64,000 nt of DNA from Ktedonobacter robiniae (GCF_016587375.1 NZ_BNJG01000001.1:2728001-2792000); one strand, 5' to 3'. Counted from the first letter of the stretch, positions 35,866-46,157 are shown. The notes: a model not told the origin generated them from the sequence alone. Numbers and translations are program-made.

Positions 35866-35918
35866 AATTTTCTCCTTTTTTAACGGAAGCAGCCACCTAA
35901 GCGACCGTAGCCGCCTCG

Positions 35919-36212
35919 CTAGCGGTAATAATACGGGTGATAGTACGGGTAGTAGTACGGGCGATAGTACGGGTAGTAGTACGGGCGATAGTACGGGTAG
36001 TAGTACGGGCGATAGTACGGGTAGTAGTACGGGTAGTAGTACGGGCGATAGTACGGGTAGTAGTACGGATATTGGGTAGCTGTTGCTGTCTTGCTTGGCA
36101 TCGTCGTTGTAGTACTGGCGGCTGATGCTGATTGTGTTGAACCTATGAGTAGCAGCAGTGCAAACAGCCCACTGAACACGGTCAGCATAACTATCTTTGT
36201 AGAGAATTTCAC
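35919..36212 (-). CDS. Secreted Tyr/Pro-rich tandem-repeat protein
   Basis: 97 residues. A signal peptide (KIVMLTVFSGLFALLLLIG, cleavage after SASA) is followed by a Thr/Ser linker and a C-terminal region of only Tyr, Pro, Arg and a final His, built from YYPYYRPYY units. The coding DNA is a 24-bp tandem repeat from about 35930 to 36070. I know no named family. Tyr-rich extracellular repeats can be oxidatively cross-linked or stack on carbohydrate or pigment; this is speculation. GTG 36212 has GGAGG 5 nt upstream and is preferred to the frame opening at 36239. Confidence 0.75.
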   Translation of the reverse strand: MKFSTKIVMLTVFSGLFALLLLIGSTQSASAASTTTTMPSKTATATQYPYYYPYYRPYYYPYYYPYYRPYYYPYYRPYYYPYYRPYYYPYYHPYYYR

Positions 36213-36587
36213 TGAGTCCTCCTTTCTGTACAAAAGCATTGAATTTGAATTTAATGCTTTTGTACTAAGAAAAAACTACTGTTGAGATTCATATGCGTGA
36301 GCACTACAAAAACCTTTTACTTCGTATGTTTCTATTCATAGCACCAAGAACAAACTCAAGATACATAAATGTAAATGCAACAAACCCTATGTTGACCCAT
36401 AAAGAATTATGTAAGAGAAAAAGACAAGAAAATGGACATTTATCAACAGAAAAATATGCTGAAGCCGCTTGTAGACTGGAAAAGCATTTTTTTCCATAAT
36501 ACTACAAAGTAGATGTTTGCCAAGCGGCTTTCTTACAGATCTCAATATTGGTAAAAGCTCTCAATCCCTCGCTGGCAGGGGGAGCGC
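36213..36587. other. AT-rich non-coding gap
   Basis: Holds the promoter of the Tyr-rich gene on the minus strand. A 68-codon plus-strand ORF (36293-36499) is present but has AT-rich codons, no ribosome-binding site and no recognisable protein, so it is not called. I see no other structure. Confidence 0.4.
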
Positions 36588-36613
36588 ATAAAAAAAGCAC
36601 CTTGCGGTGCTTT
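36588..36613 (-). terminator. Intrinsic terminator of fmdB-like gene
   Basis: Minus strand: AAAGCACC-GCAA-GGTGCTTT followed by a run of U. It is 52 nt after the stop at 36665. Confidence 0.85.
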
Positions 36614-36664
36614 GGGCCTGGAACTCGAGATGGGACGCGGAGGAAGGTCCGCGCCTGGCAGCAA

Positions 36665-36988
36665 TTAAGATGCTGCTGGAGTCGCGGCCTTGCTCTCGGT
36701 TGAGGGCGTTGATGCCGGGCTTTCGCTCTTACTTTCCACTTTACTGTCGCTTGTCGCGCTCTCGTTCTTAGCGCTCTCGCTACCCGTGGAGGCAGAGGCG
36801 GTGCCGTTGCCACCTTTATGGTCTGTTGAATAGAAACCAGAGCCCTTGAAGATTACGCCCGACGCGTACAGCACGCGGCGAATAGCGCCACCACACTCAG
36901 GGCAGACTGTTAAAGGCTCATCAGTCATTTTTTGCCAGGTTTCAAAGCGATGATTACAGGTTCGGCAGAGATACTCGTACGTTGGCAT
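36665..36988 (-). CDS. FmdB-family zinc-ribbon protein
   Basis: 107 residues. The first 45 form the FmdB/CxxC_CXXC_SSSS zinc ribbon (MPTYEYLCRTCNHRFE, TVCPECGGAIRRVL) with the conserved FKGSGFYSTD segment. The C-terminal 50 residues are an Ala/Ser/Thr/Lys low-complexity tail. FmdB was first seen as a regulator of amide-hydrolase genes, but its role is generally unknown. Start ATG 36988. Confidence 0.85.
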   Translation of the reverse strand: MPTYEYLCRTCNHRFETWQKMTDEPLTVCPECGGAIRRVLYASGVIFKGSGFYSTDHKGGNGTASASTGSESAKNESATSDSKVESKSESPASTPSTESKAATPAAS

Positions 36989-37234
36989 ATATCAATCACC
37001 TCTCATATATTTCGATTATTCCAAAGGCGTCTTTGCGCCCCATATCACATACCATTGTTCAGCATAGTAGCGCGAAATTGTGCAGGTGTCAATCGCAGAT
37101 GATGACTGCTAGCGCTCGTTATGCATAACACTATAGAGCGCCATTTTATTTCTGTTGTGTATTATGTTCTATCGGCAGGGGTGTGCATGGTTAGAGAATT
37201 AGCCTGCCTGAGTAGCCTTTGTCTCCCATTGCCG

Positions 37235-39307
37235 CTAGTCTGAATCGCCTGGTTGCTCAGAGGTGAGACCTGTGATCGCTCCCATATTCCGTCCAATGAA
37301 CTCTTTGACCTTCTCGGCGGAATCTCTGGTCATTCCATCAATGGCTGCCAGCTCGTCAAGGCTGGCTGTGCTGATGGCACGTACGGAGCCAAAGTGTTTC
37401 ATGAGCGCCTGCTTGCGCTTGGGACCGATGCCGGGAATCTCGTCGAGCAGTGACTTAAAGGTGCGATTTGTGCGTAGCTTGCGGTGATAGGTAATACCGA
37501 AGCGGTGGGCTTCGTCGCGAATACGCTGTACCAGATAGAGGCCCTGCGAGTTGCGTGGCAGGAGTATGGGTTCCAACGTCCCCGGAATATGCAACTCTTC
37601 CTGCGTTGTGGAGCGGGTATGCGAGCCTTCTTCCTTGGCGACACCAATGATGGGAATGTCCAGCTCTAGCTCCTGTAATACCTGGAGTGCGGCGTTGAGT
37701 TGGGGTTTGCCACCATCGATCAGGATCAGGTCAGGCATGGCCCAGTTATGTTGGAGGGCGTTTTGCTCACTCTCGCCCCCAATCTCTTCCTCGCCGTTCG
37801 CCCGCAGGCTGACCCCCTCCACGGCGGCCGTACTCTCGCGCTCAAGAGTGGCCTCCTGGAGTGCTGCCGCCTTGCGGAAGCGCCTGCGCAGCACTTCTTG
37901 ATGACTGGCTACATCGTTGGCTCCCTCGACGGTCTTGATCTTGAAGCGGCGGTATTCGCTGTTTTTTGGCTTGCCACCCTCGAAGACCGCCATCGCGCCA
38001 ACTGAGTTAGAACCCTGGGTGTTGGAGATATCGTAGCATTCGATACGCTGTGGGGCTGAGACGAGGTTGAGGGCCTCCTGCAACTCCTCCAGGGCCATCT
38101 GTGTCTTCTGGCTATCGGTGAGCCACTTGATGCGCTGCTGCTCCAGAACCTCCTTGGCGTTGTTATGTACCATTTCGACCAGGCGCAGCTTCTCGCCGCG
38201 TTTGGGTTCGTTGATGGTGACACTGGCGCTGCGTCCCGCGGCACTGGTTCCGCGTCGCTTCTCTTTGAGCCAGCTCTGGAGAACCTCGCGGTCATCGGGC
38301 TCGGCCTCGACGAGAATTTCGGCGGGGATATGGGGTGAGCTTTCATAGAATTGTTGGAGGAAGGAACTCATGATCTCGCCAGGCGCGCTATCGCGTGTTC
38401 CCTGGAGAATGAAGTATTCGCGTCCAATCAGCTTGCCGCTACGGAAGAAGAAGACCTGGGCGCAGGTCTCGTCGTCACCGCTGGCAAGCGCGACAACATC
38501 CTGGTCATCCTGCCCCTCGGTGTTGATAATCCGTTGTTTCTCCAGCACGCGCTCAACGGCTTTGATGCGGTCACGAATGCGCGCGGCCTCCTCAAAGTTG
38601 AGGTTCTCCGCCGCCTCTTCCATGCGGCGCTGGAGATCTTTGAGCACCTCGTCGTGTTTGCCTTCCAGGAAGAGGATGACTTGCTGGATAATCTTATCGT
38701 ACTCCTCACGGCTGGCGTAGCCGACGCAGGGCGCGATGCAGCGATGAATATAGTACTGGGTGCAGGGACGGTTCAGCAATTTTTGCTTCCAGCCAGCGGG
38801 CGGCTCGCCAGTACGTGGAGGCGCCCAGACGCTGGCATCATAGCGACAGGTGCGGAAGGCGAATAATTTATTGAGCAGATCCAGGGTCGCATCGACGGCC
38901 CCCGAGTTGGTATAGGGGCCAAAGTAGCGGTTGCCGTCGCGTTGAAAGCTACGCACACGGTACACGCGGGGAAAGTCCTCGTTGAGCGATACTTTGATGT
39001 AGGGGTAGCTCTTGTCGTCGCGCAGAAGCACATTATATTTGGGGCGATACTGCTTGATATAGTTGCTCTCCAGGACAAGCGCCTCGACCTCGTTGCGAAC
39101 GACCAGGAACTCAATGTCCTCGATCTTAGCGACCATGCTGCGGTTCTTGGGACTGTGGTCGGTCGATTCTTGAAAATATGAGCGTACGCGGTTATAGAGC
39201 GAGATGGCTTTGCCCACGTAGATAATCGTTCCCTCGCCATCCTTCATCAAGTAGATGCCCGGTTTGTGTGGTAGTGAATTGAGTACCGACTGAATCTTTT
39301 CGTTCAT
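37235..39307 (-). CDS. uvrC: Excinuclease ABC subunit C
   Basis: UvrC makes both incisions in nucleotide excision repair. The 690-residue protein has the N-terminal GIY-YIG nuclease (KPGIYLMKDGEGTIIYVGKA), a UVR motif (NLNFEEAARIRDRIKAVERV) that binds UvrB, the RNase-H-like C-terminal nuclease (ECYDISNTQGSNSVGAM, LILIDGGKPQL) and helix-hairpin-helix motifs (IPGIGPKRKQALMKHFGSV). An extra Glu/Ala-rich insert of about 40 residues lies between the RNase-H strands (near 37740-37870). ATG 39307 begins the conserved domain; the upstream extension to 39496 is unlikely. Confidence 0.95.
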   Translation of the reverse strand: MNEKIQSVLNSLPHKPGIYLMKDGEGTIIYVGKAISLYNRVRSYFQESTDHSPKNRSMVAKIEDIEFLVVRNEVEALVLESNYIKQYRPKYNVLLRDDKSYPYIKVSLNEDFPRVYRVRSFQRDGNRYFGPYTNSGAVDATLDLLNKLFAFRTCRYDASVWAPPRTGEPPAGWKQKLLNRPCTQYYIHRCIAPCVGYASREEYDKIIQQVILFLEGKHDEVLKDLQRRMEEAAENLNFEEAARIRDRIKAVERVLEKQRIINTEGQDDQDVVALASGDDETCAQVFFFRSGKLIGREYFILQGTRDSAPGEIMSSFLQQFYESSPHIPAEILVEAEPDDREVLQSWLKEKRRGTSAAGRSASVTINEPKRGEKLRLVEMVHNNAKEVLEQQRIKWLTDSQKTQMALEELQEALNLVSAPQRIECYDISNTQGSNSVGAMAVFEGGKPKNSEYRRFKIKTVEGANDVASHQEVLRRRFRKAAALQEATLERESTAAVEGVSLRANGEEEIGGESEQNALQHNWAMPDLILIDGGKPQLNAALQVLQELELDIPIIGVAKEEGSHTRSTTQEELHIPGTLEPILLPRNSQGLYLVQRIRDEAHRFGITYHRKLRTNRTFKSLLDEIPGIGPKRKQALMKHFGSVRAISTASLDELAAIDGMTRDSAEKVKEFIGRNMGAITGLTSEQPGDSD

Positions 39308-39608
39308 GTTTATTATCTCTTGCTCTCGACCAGCGCTACTGGCTACCCTGAAGGGCACAGGGTATGCGCATATTTTCAGAAGTGTGTGGATAGATACTTT
39401 GTTCGTGCCCTCAATTATACCCCTTTGCGCCAGTGCTGTCGACGCTCTGACAATTTGCGACAGGTTTGCGACAATTATGTGATGTCTCCGCGACATTGTT
39501 GAGATATGATTACCTACGTCCTACTAGTGAAGCTGAATACTCCTCCCGTTTGACGCGACTTTTAGCGGCGTGCAGATGGGCAATGGTAGCGAAAGGAATC
39601 TTCTATCT

Positions 39609-40589
39609 ATGTCGCAAGTTGACATTGCGGGCCTCGCTCGCCAGGTCTCCGCTCACGCTGCTTCTGAGCGTGCTGGCGAGACTGTGTTATGCACACATAA
39701 TCTAACCAAGCAGTATAAGCAGCGCGTGGTCGTGGATAACCTCAATCTGGATATTCGCCGGGGTGAGATCTATGGTTTCCTTGGCCCCAACGGTGCGGGC
39801 AAGACCACAACTATCCGTATGATTCTGGGCCTGATCAGGCCGACCTCTGGGAGCGTCGAGGTCATGGGACAGGACACACTGGCACATCGCAGCGAGGTGT
39901 TGCCCCGCGTTGGTGCCCTGATTGAGACGCCTGCGCTTTATCGCTATATGTCTGGGCGAGATAACCTGTTGGCCTTGAGTAAAGTCCTGGGTGGCGTGCC
40001 CGCAAAGCGTATTGACGAGGTTCTGGAGATCGTTGGCCTGACGGGCCGCCAGAAGGACAAGGTCCGCACCTATTCCCTGGGTATGCGTCAGCGTTTGGGG
40101 ATCGCGGTCGCGCTCCTGCAAGATCCTGAACTGTTGTTGCTGGATGAACCCGCTAATGGCCTGGACCCGGCAGGTATTGTAGAGATGCGCGACTTCCTGC
40201 ATCGCCTGACGTCTGAGGGCAAGACCATCCTCATGTCGAGCCACTTGCTAACCGAGGTGCAGCAGATCTGTGACCGCGTGGCGATCATTAACTTTGGTAA
40301 GCTCATTACCGAGACGACGGTGAAGGATCTGACGACGGGTAAGGGCGAGTTTACTGTGAAAGTGGAGCAGGCTGCGCAGGCTCTAGCTCTACTGAAAGAG
40401 CAGCCATGGGGCGCGAACGCGCGCCTGGATGAGCAGGGCGATATCGTAACCCTGGCGCCCAATAACCGAGGGCGTAACCTCAATGCCTTCCTGACCCAGG
40501 CTGGCTTTATGCCTGACGAGCTAAAAACAACTAAATATGATCTTGAAGAAACCTTCTTGCGCCTGACCGACGGTCATACTGGCATCTAA
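39609..40589 (+). CDS. ABC transporter ATP-binding subunit (drug/antibiotic type)
   Basis: A 326-residue ATPase with Walker A GPNGAGKTTT, a Q-loop region, signature YSLGMRQRLGIA, Walker B LLLLDEPANGLDP and the switch His in MSSHLLTEV. The C-terminal 90-residue extension is typical of the BcrA/DrrA type. It pairs with the permease that starts 53 nt downstream. ATG 39609 has AAAGGA at moderate spacing; ATG 39570 is an alternative. Confidence 0.92.
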   Translation: MSQVDIAGLARQVSAHAASERAGETVLCTHNLTKQYKQRVVVDNLNLDIRRGEIYGFLGPNGAGKTTTIRMILGLIRPTSGSVEVMGQDTLAHRSEVLPRVGALIETPALYRYMSGRDNLLALSKVLGGVPAKRIDEVLEIVGLTGRQKDKVRTYSLGMRQRLGIAVALLQDPELLLLDEPANGLDPAGIVEMRDFLHRLTSEGKTILMSSHLLTEVQQICDRVAIINFGKLITETTVKDLTTGKGEFTVKVEQAAQALALLKEQPWGANARLDEQGDIVTLAPNNRGRNLNAFLTQAGFMPDELKTTKYDLEETFLRLTDGHTGI

Positions 40590-40642
40590 AACGATATTAT
40601 CAACTATCCAGCTATATTCGATTGAGGAAAGAGAGTGAAGTC

Positions 40643-41554
40643 GTGAGCACAGTGGTTGCTAAGTCCCCTGCATCATCTCTAGCGCAGTCTGCGCGGCCTA
40701 GTTTTCTGGGTCTGATCCAGGGCGAACTGATCAAATTATCACGCCAGTGGTTGACCTGGCTTATGGTTCTCTGCCTGGTCGCGGGAACAATCTTATTGCA
40801 CTTTATTATTGCCAGTAATAGCAGCACTCATACGAACATTGCCACCAGCTCGCCGCAGTTCTTCTATAGCGAAATGAATATGACCCTGTTTGTGCTGCGC
40901 GTCTTTGGTGGCATCTTCTTGATGATTCTGACGGGCCTCATGATCGGTGTGGAGTATCAGAACGGAACCATACGGATTATCCTGGCGCGTGGTGTTGGAC
41001 GCGTACAGCTCCTGCTGGCCAAGCTTACGGCCATGTTGATTGTCGGCATTGAGCTGTTTGTAGTCGGGGTGCTGTTTAATGCCTTACTGGTGCTGGTGAC
41101 GCTCTACTCCCAGGGTGGTAGTATCAGTATCATCGATAAGATGCCGGCCGAGGTCTGGAATAATATCGGCATCTACCTGTATACGGTCGCGATTAGCTTC
41201 GCGGTAACCATTCTCATGACTGCCACAGTAAGTGTGCTTGGACGCTCGCTGGCCTTTGGCATGAGTGTGGCTCTAGCCTGGTTCGCGGTGGATAACATTG
41301 GGTCGCTCTTCCTGTACCTGGCTCATGGCTTTACCAAGCAGCAGTTCTTCCTGGATGTCACGGCGTACCTGCTGGGACCCATATTGAATGTGATGCCCAA
41401 AGCTTTGCTCCCTAAGAGCCTGGATATCACAGTGACCTTCTCGCCCTTTGTCAATGTGGATGGTCCACACACGCTCTGGGTTGCTCTGGCCTATGCTGTT
41501 GCCTTCCTCGTCATCTCCATTGGCGTGATCTGGAAACGCGACGTTCACGAATAA
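40643..41554 (+). CDS. ABC-2 type transporter permease
   Basis: A 303-residue membrane protein with about six helices (WLTWLMVLCLVAGTILLHFI, FGGIFLMILTGLMIGVEY, LFVVGVLFNALLVLVTLY, VAISFAVTILMTATVSVLG). GVEYQNGTIRIILARGVGR is the characteristic cytoplasmic loop of this family. It likely exports a lipid, peptide or drug with the preceding ATPase. GTG 40643 has an AGAGAG site 7 nt upstream. Confidence 0.88.
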   Translation: MSTVVAKSPASSLAQSARPSFLGLIQGELIKLSRQWLTWLMVLCLVAGTILLHFIIASNSSTHTNIATSSPQFFYSEMNMTLFVLRVFGGIFLMILTGLMIGVEYQNGTIRIILARGVGRVQLLLAKLTAMLIVGIELFVVGVLFNALLVLVTLYSQGGSISIIDKMPAEVWNNIGIYLYTVAISFAVTILMTATVSVLGRSLAFGMSVALAWFAVDNIGSLFLYLAHGFTKQQFFLDVTAYLLGPILNVMPKALLPKSLDITVTFSPFVNVDGPHTLWVALAYAVAFLVISIGVIWKRDVHE

Positions 41555-41564
41555 GTTTCTTTTA

Positions 41565-41631
41565 AAGAGAAAAGGGTGTATGCATAGGAAGTGGGCAAGG
41601 CCCACTTCCTATGCATACACCCTTTTCTCTT
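41565..41631. repeat. Long inverted repeat after the ABC permease
   Basis: Perfect 32-bp arms (41565-41596, 41600-41631) with a 3-nt loop, 10 nt after the permease stop and 133 nt before selB, both on the plus strand. Probable terminator without a classical U-tract. Confidence 0.85.
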
Positions 41632-41764
41632 GCGCGCTGCAGGCGCGAAGGCTCTTATGCAAATGTCTCGGAAAAGGTCTATAATATGATGAGCAAGAAT
41701 AGGAGACACTTTGGATTAGGAGGAAGGCCATAACAGTGTATGCTGCCTGCATGTTGGTGACGCA

Positions 41765-43804
41765 ATGAGTTGTATTGGCACAGCTGGCCATGTCGACCAT
41801 GGCAAATCGACCCTGGTTGAGGCCTTAACGGGCATTGATCCCGATAGGCTTGTGGAGGAGAAAGAGCGAGGTATGACCATTGATCTTGGTTTTGCCTGGC
41901 TCAAACTTCCTCAAGGGCGCGAGGTGAGTATCGTCGATGTGCCTGGTCACGAGGCCTTTATTAAAAATATGCTGGCGGGCGTAGGCGGGATTGACGCGGC
42001 GCTGCTGGTCGTTGCCGCCGATGAGGGTATCATGCCTCAGACACGTGAGCACCTGGCGATCCTGGACCTCCTACGTGTGCGCCACGGCGTGGTTGCGATC
42101 ACCAAGGCGGACCTGGTGGATGAGGAGTGGCTGGAACTGGTACGCGAGGAGGTCGCGCAACAGATAAGCCCTACAACCCTATCAGGAGCCGCTATTCTCC
42201 CAGTGTCGGCCTACACTGGCCAGGGACTGCCTCAACTCCTGGCTGAACTTGAGCACCTGCTTGATGAGGCCGAGGCGCGCCAGGATATCGCTCGTCCCCG
42301 CCTGCCCATCGACCGCGTATTTACCCTGACCGGCTTTGGTACGGTGGTGACGGGAACCCTGCTCGATGGGAGTCTGCGCCAGGGGCAGGAGGTCGAGGTG
42401 TTACCAGGAGGCCAGAAGAGTCGTGTTCGTAGTTTACAGATGCACAAACAGAGTCGCGATGTGGTGTATCCCGGCAGCAGGGTCGCGATCAATCTGCCAG
42501 GCATTGCACGTACGGAGCTTAAGCGTGGAGATGTGGTCGTCTTGCCGGGCCAGTTACGTTCGACGCTGCTGCTGGACGCACGTATCTCGCTCCTTGCCGA
42601 TACTGAGCGTTCGCTAACTCATAACACCCAGGTGGAGTTCTACTGCGGTTCACAGGAGATTCCCGCGCGTGTGCGTCTCCTGGATACAGATGAGTTGCAG
42701 CCGGGCGAGAGCTGTTGGGCGCAATTGCGTCTGAGCCGTCCGGCGGTAACGGCTCGTCGTGACGCTTTTATTCTGCGTATTCCCTCGCCCAGCCTGACGA
42801 TTGGAGGAGGTGAGGTTGTAGATGTGCATCCGCGCTATCATCGTCGCTTCCAGCAGCCTGTGCTGGCAGCTCTAGAGCAACTTCAGCAGGGAACGCCGGA
42901 GGAACTGGTGCTGGCAGCCCTGGATAGGCGGGCCATTACCGCGCGCGCTGGTCGCGCAAAGCCAGGTGAGGCAAGTCGTCTGGAGGCCAGGACGTTGATC
43001 GGGCTACAGGGATATGAGCTGACGGAGGTTGCACGTTTAGCGAATCTTGCCGAAGATGTGACATGGCAGGCGCTCAAGTCGTTGTTAATAGAAGAGCGAG
43101 TTCGCCATATAGGAACGAAGAGTGTGGCTGGGGATAAGGATGAAGGCACTCGGGGGCTCTGGTTCGCGCGTTCCATCTGGAATATCCTGATCGAGGAGAG
43201 TAGTCGCCTACTTGCCAACTATCACCGCCAATATCCCTTGCGCAATGGGTTGGCCAAAGAGGAGTGGCGTACACGCTTGAATCTTTCAGCCAGGCAGGTA
43301 AACGACATCTTTATGGCCCTATTTGAGGAGGGTGTTCTGGAATTGGCTGATCAGGAGACGAGCGCGTCGCGTCCTATGAGCTTGCTACGCCTGCCTGACT
43401 TCAAGCCAAGGTTTACAGATGCACAACAGCGCCAGGTGGAGGTTTTGGAGCGGACTTTTCGCAAGCAACCGTTTGCGCCACCAGTGCTGGGAGAGGCTGA
43501 GAAACTGGCGGACCCCGAGGTGGTGGCGGCGCTGATTGAGCAGGGACGCCTGGTCAAAGTGAGCGAGAGCGTGCTCTTCCTGCATGAGACCTATGACGAG
43601 GCCATCTCTAGATTAGTGCGCTATATGAGCACGCATGAAACGATGACTGCGGCGGAGGCGCGTGATGTGCTGGATACCAGTCGTAAATATATCGTGCCCT
43701 TGCTTGAGCACCTGGATATACTACGCATAACGCGTCGTGCTGGCGATGTGCGTATGCTGGCCCCCGGTAGTAATGCCAGGCTACCTGTGCCGAGAGCTGA
43801 ATAG
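41765..43804 (+). CDS. selB: Selenocysteine-specific elongation factor
   Basis: SelB delivers Sec-tRNA-Sec to UGA codons that carry a SECIS element. The 679-residue protein has EF-Tu-like GTPase motifs ([28 protein letters not shown]), beta-barrel domains ([17 protein letters not shown]) and C-terminal winged helices ([20 protein letters not shown]) that bind SECIS RNA. selA, selD and selC are not in the window. Its presence means the organism can probably decode UGA as Sec. Confidence 0.93.
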   Translation: MSCIGTAGHVDHGKSTLVEALTGIDPDRLVEEKERGMTIDLGFAWLKLPQGREVSIVDVPGHEAFIKNMLAGVGGIDAALLVVAADEGIMPQTREHLAILDLLRVRHGVVAITKADLVDEEWLELVREEVAQQISPTTLSGAAILPVSAYTGQGLPQLLAELEHLLDEAEARQDIARPRLPIDRVFTLTGFGTVVTGTLLDGSLRQGQEVEVLPGGQKSRVRSLQMHKQSRDVVYPGSRVAINLPGIARTELKRGDVVVLPGQLRSTLLLDARISLLADTERSLTHNTQVEFYCGSQEIPARVRLLDTDELQPGESCWAQLRLSRPAVTARRDAFILRIPSPSLTIGGGEVVDVHPRYHRRFQQPVLAALEQLQQGTPEELVLAALDRRAITARAGRAKPGEASRLEARTLIGLQGYELTEVARLANLAEDVTWQALKSLLIEERVRHIGTKSVAGDKDEGTRGLWFARSIWNILIEESSRLLANYHRQYPLRNGLAKEEWRTRLNLSARQVNDIFMALFEEGVLELADQETSASRPMSLLRLPDFKPRFTDAQQRQVEVLERTFRKQPFAPPVLGEAEKLADPEVVAALIEQGRLVKVSESVLFLHETYDEAISRLVRYMSTHETMTAAEARDVLDTSRKYIVPLLEHLDILRITRRAGDVRMLAPGSNARLPVPRAE

Positions 43805-43919
43805 GCTTCTACAGGCTTATAGAGCTGATGAGATAGCTTGAAAAAGCTTGTAGTGGAACACTATTTCCTAGTTTTGTGGAGAGTGTTCCATTCTGTCGCA
43901 GAATAGGTTACAATAAGTT

Positions 43920-44036
43920 GCACGATGTATGCATGTACTGGCTGAGCCTGAAATCCCCGAGGCGTACGCCCGGAGAGTCTGGAATACCAGGGTTGAGCCG
44001 TTGATCTGCGCCTTTGGGGCCAAAGGTGTTTTTTCT
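43920..44036 (+). ncRNA. Structured RNA or attenuator ending in a strong terminator, before the PASTA kinase
   Basis: A weak promoter (TACAAT at 43909-43914) precedes about 90 nt with small stems (GGC-UGA-GCC, GGCGuacGCC, CUGG-AAUA-CCAG) and then a strong intrinsic terminator at 44009-44036 (GCCTTTG...CAAAGGT followed by six T). The kinase starts 106 nt downstream. It could be an independent small RNA or a riboswitch-type attenuator. The terminator could also simply belong to selB, although it lies 200 nt beyond it. No known aptamer was recognised. Confidence 0.45.
44009..44036 (+). terminator. Intrinsic terminator between selB and the PASTA kinase
   Basis: CGCCTTTGG / CCAAAGGTG stem with a G-U pair, followed by TTTTTT. 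Confidence 0.8.
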
Positions 44037-44141
44037 TTATCCCAAGCAGCACCTGGGGATATCCGTGGTGCCGCCTTCTGACTTCTGTGTTGCCCCGGTA
44101 TGGTTGGCGACACAACTATTGCCTGTACAGTGCGGAGAACT

Positions 44142-46075
44142 ATGCAAATCGAAGTTTTGGGTGAGCGATACCGACTACAAGAGGCCATAGGCCGTGGCGG
44201 CATGGCCACGATCTATCGTGGACGCGATTTGCACATGGAACGCGATGTCGCTATTAAAGTGCTGCGCGAGGTCTATAGCACCGATCCAAAGTTTGTCACT
44301 CGCTTCCAGCGCGAAGCAAAGGCCGCTTCATCCCTTCAACATCCTAATATCGTACAGGTCTACGATTATGGCCAGAGTGATGGCAATTATTTCATCGTGA
44401 TGGAACTGATCGAAGGGACCGATCTGCGCCGCTACCTGCGTTCGCGTGGTGTGCTGGCCGTGGATCGGGCGATCATTATCGCGCACGATGTCGCTCTGGG
44501 CCTGGGTGCCGCTCACCGTCGTCAAATTGTCCATAGAGATGTCAAACCCCAGAATGTGCTTGTGGGACGTGATGGCTCTATCAAGCTTACCGATTTTGGT
44601 ATCGCCAGTGTATACAAGGATATCAACGCCGAGCGCCTGACAACGACTGGCATGACGTTGGGAACCGTACAATACTATGCGCCAGAACAGGCGCAGGGCG
44701 AGATCGTGAGTCCTGCCGCTGACGTCTACGCCCTGGGCATCGTCATGTACGAGATGTTGACGGGACGGACGCCCTTTGATGGCGATACCCCTGTCGCGGT
44801 AGCCATGCAGCATATTCAAGATACTCCCGCGCCCCCCAGTCATTTCAATCCTAATATCCCTCCAGCTTTGGAGGACGTGATCCTGCGTTGCCTGGAGAAG
44901 ATTCCCGAGATGAGGTATCGAGATGGAAGCTCTCTGGCGCGTGCGCTTGAAACACTGGGCCAGGAGGAGATTGGCCTCGCGCACGGTGTGACGCCAGGTA
45001 GTGTGTCAACGCCTCCTGCCGGCTCCAGTGGGTATGGTGCCGCTGTCTCGTCTCCTCGCTTAGGTGTCTCCTCACCTTATGGACAGATAAGCTCACCCAA
45101 TCAGGGGTGGTCGCGCCTGCCCAGGGCTATCCGGGCGATCAAATGCTTATTCCAGGACCCGCCACCGGTGATCCGATGATGGTTGCTGAACAAGGGACTG
45201 TACCGTATACTGCAACCACCGGGAGTGGGACAACACGCCCCTTCCAGCGTGACGATTTAGCATATCCGTATCCTGGGCGTCCCCAGAATAACTCTCGTGC
45301 TGCTGGTTTTGTGACGGCACTTATTGTGCTTGCCGCTCTGCTATTATTAGGTTTTAGTTTTTTCCTGGCAGCCGAACTAGGAGTTGTGCATATTCCTGGC
45401 CTGACGCCTGCGGCAACCTCGACGCCTGGTCCGAACCTAGTAACGGTTCCCACCTTTACCAATCTGACCTTTGATGAGGCGCAACAACTCGCGCAGCAGA
45501 ATCACCTTCAGGTCAAGATTATCAAGGGTCCTCAGGATGGCGTGGTATTGCATCAGTCATCCCAACCCGGCGATAAGATTGCCCCCAATACGGTGATTGG
45601 GCTGGAGATGCAGAAGAAGTCGACTACTCATACAGTGCCATCTGGACTACTCAAGCGGCCGCTTGACGAAGTGAAGACACGTTTGAAGGATGCTGGCTTC
45701 ACAGATGCGCAGATTTCATCTGTCGATGCGGGTCCGGACGCGACACTCCCCCCAAATACAGTGATTCGTGTTGATCCAGGTGAGGGGCAGACCGTGACCG
45801 ATGGCGGTGTGGTGATTGTCTATGTAGCAAACCTCGGTGTTAATCCCACGCCCTCACCGGCTGCGACGGCGACACAACAGCCGACGCCAACGCCGACGAA
45901 GGCCCCACCGACGCCAACGCCGACGAAGGCCCCGCCGACGCCGACACCAACGTCGCCACCGCCGACGCCGACACCGACGCCGCCACAGACGACGATTGGT
46001 ACGCCAGGGACTGGTTCACCAATGAACTCAATAGCGGCTCCGCCGCAACTGCGCTCTCAATCCTCTCGACCCTAA
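44142..46075 (+). pseudogene. PASTA-domain Ser/Thr protein kinase, one frameshift
   Basis: A PknB-type membrane kinase that senses muropeptides or cell-wall state. Kinase motifs are complete: GRGGMATIY, VAIKVLRE (ATP Lys), HRDVKPQNVLV (catalytic loop), DFGIAS, YAPEQAQGE. A Gly/Ser/Pro linker leads to a membrane helix (VTALIVLAALLLLGFSFFL), two PASTA domains (VPTFTNLTFDEAQQLAQQ, VPSGLLKRPLDEVKTRL) and a Thr-Pro-rich tail. The frame changes in the linker near the GGGG at 45104-45107. One added G restores a 644-residue protein. The break falls in low-complexity DNA and may be a consensus error. Start ATG 44142. Confidence 0.85.
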
Positions 46076-46114
46076 CCAGATCTGAAGGGTTCACAGAGGG
46101 GCATATAGATCTAC

Positions 46115-46157
46115 GCGATATGGAAGCGACATCCTGCCGCTTCCATATCGCTTTTTT
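46115..46157 (+). terminator. Intrinsic terminator after the PASTA kinase
   Basis: Perfect 14-bp arms (GCGATATGGAAGCG and complement), 9-nt loop, then TTTTTT. Confidence 0.9.

Noticed and set aside
35930..36070. 24-bp tandem repeats suggesting a CRISPR array
   Set aside because: The repeats are contiguous with no unique spacers and stay in frame inside a secreted protein gene.
36293..36499. 68-codon ORF on the plus strand
   Set aside because: AT-rich composition, no ribosome-binding site and no recognisable protein features. Likely chance.
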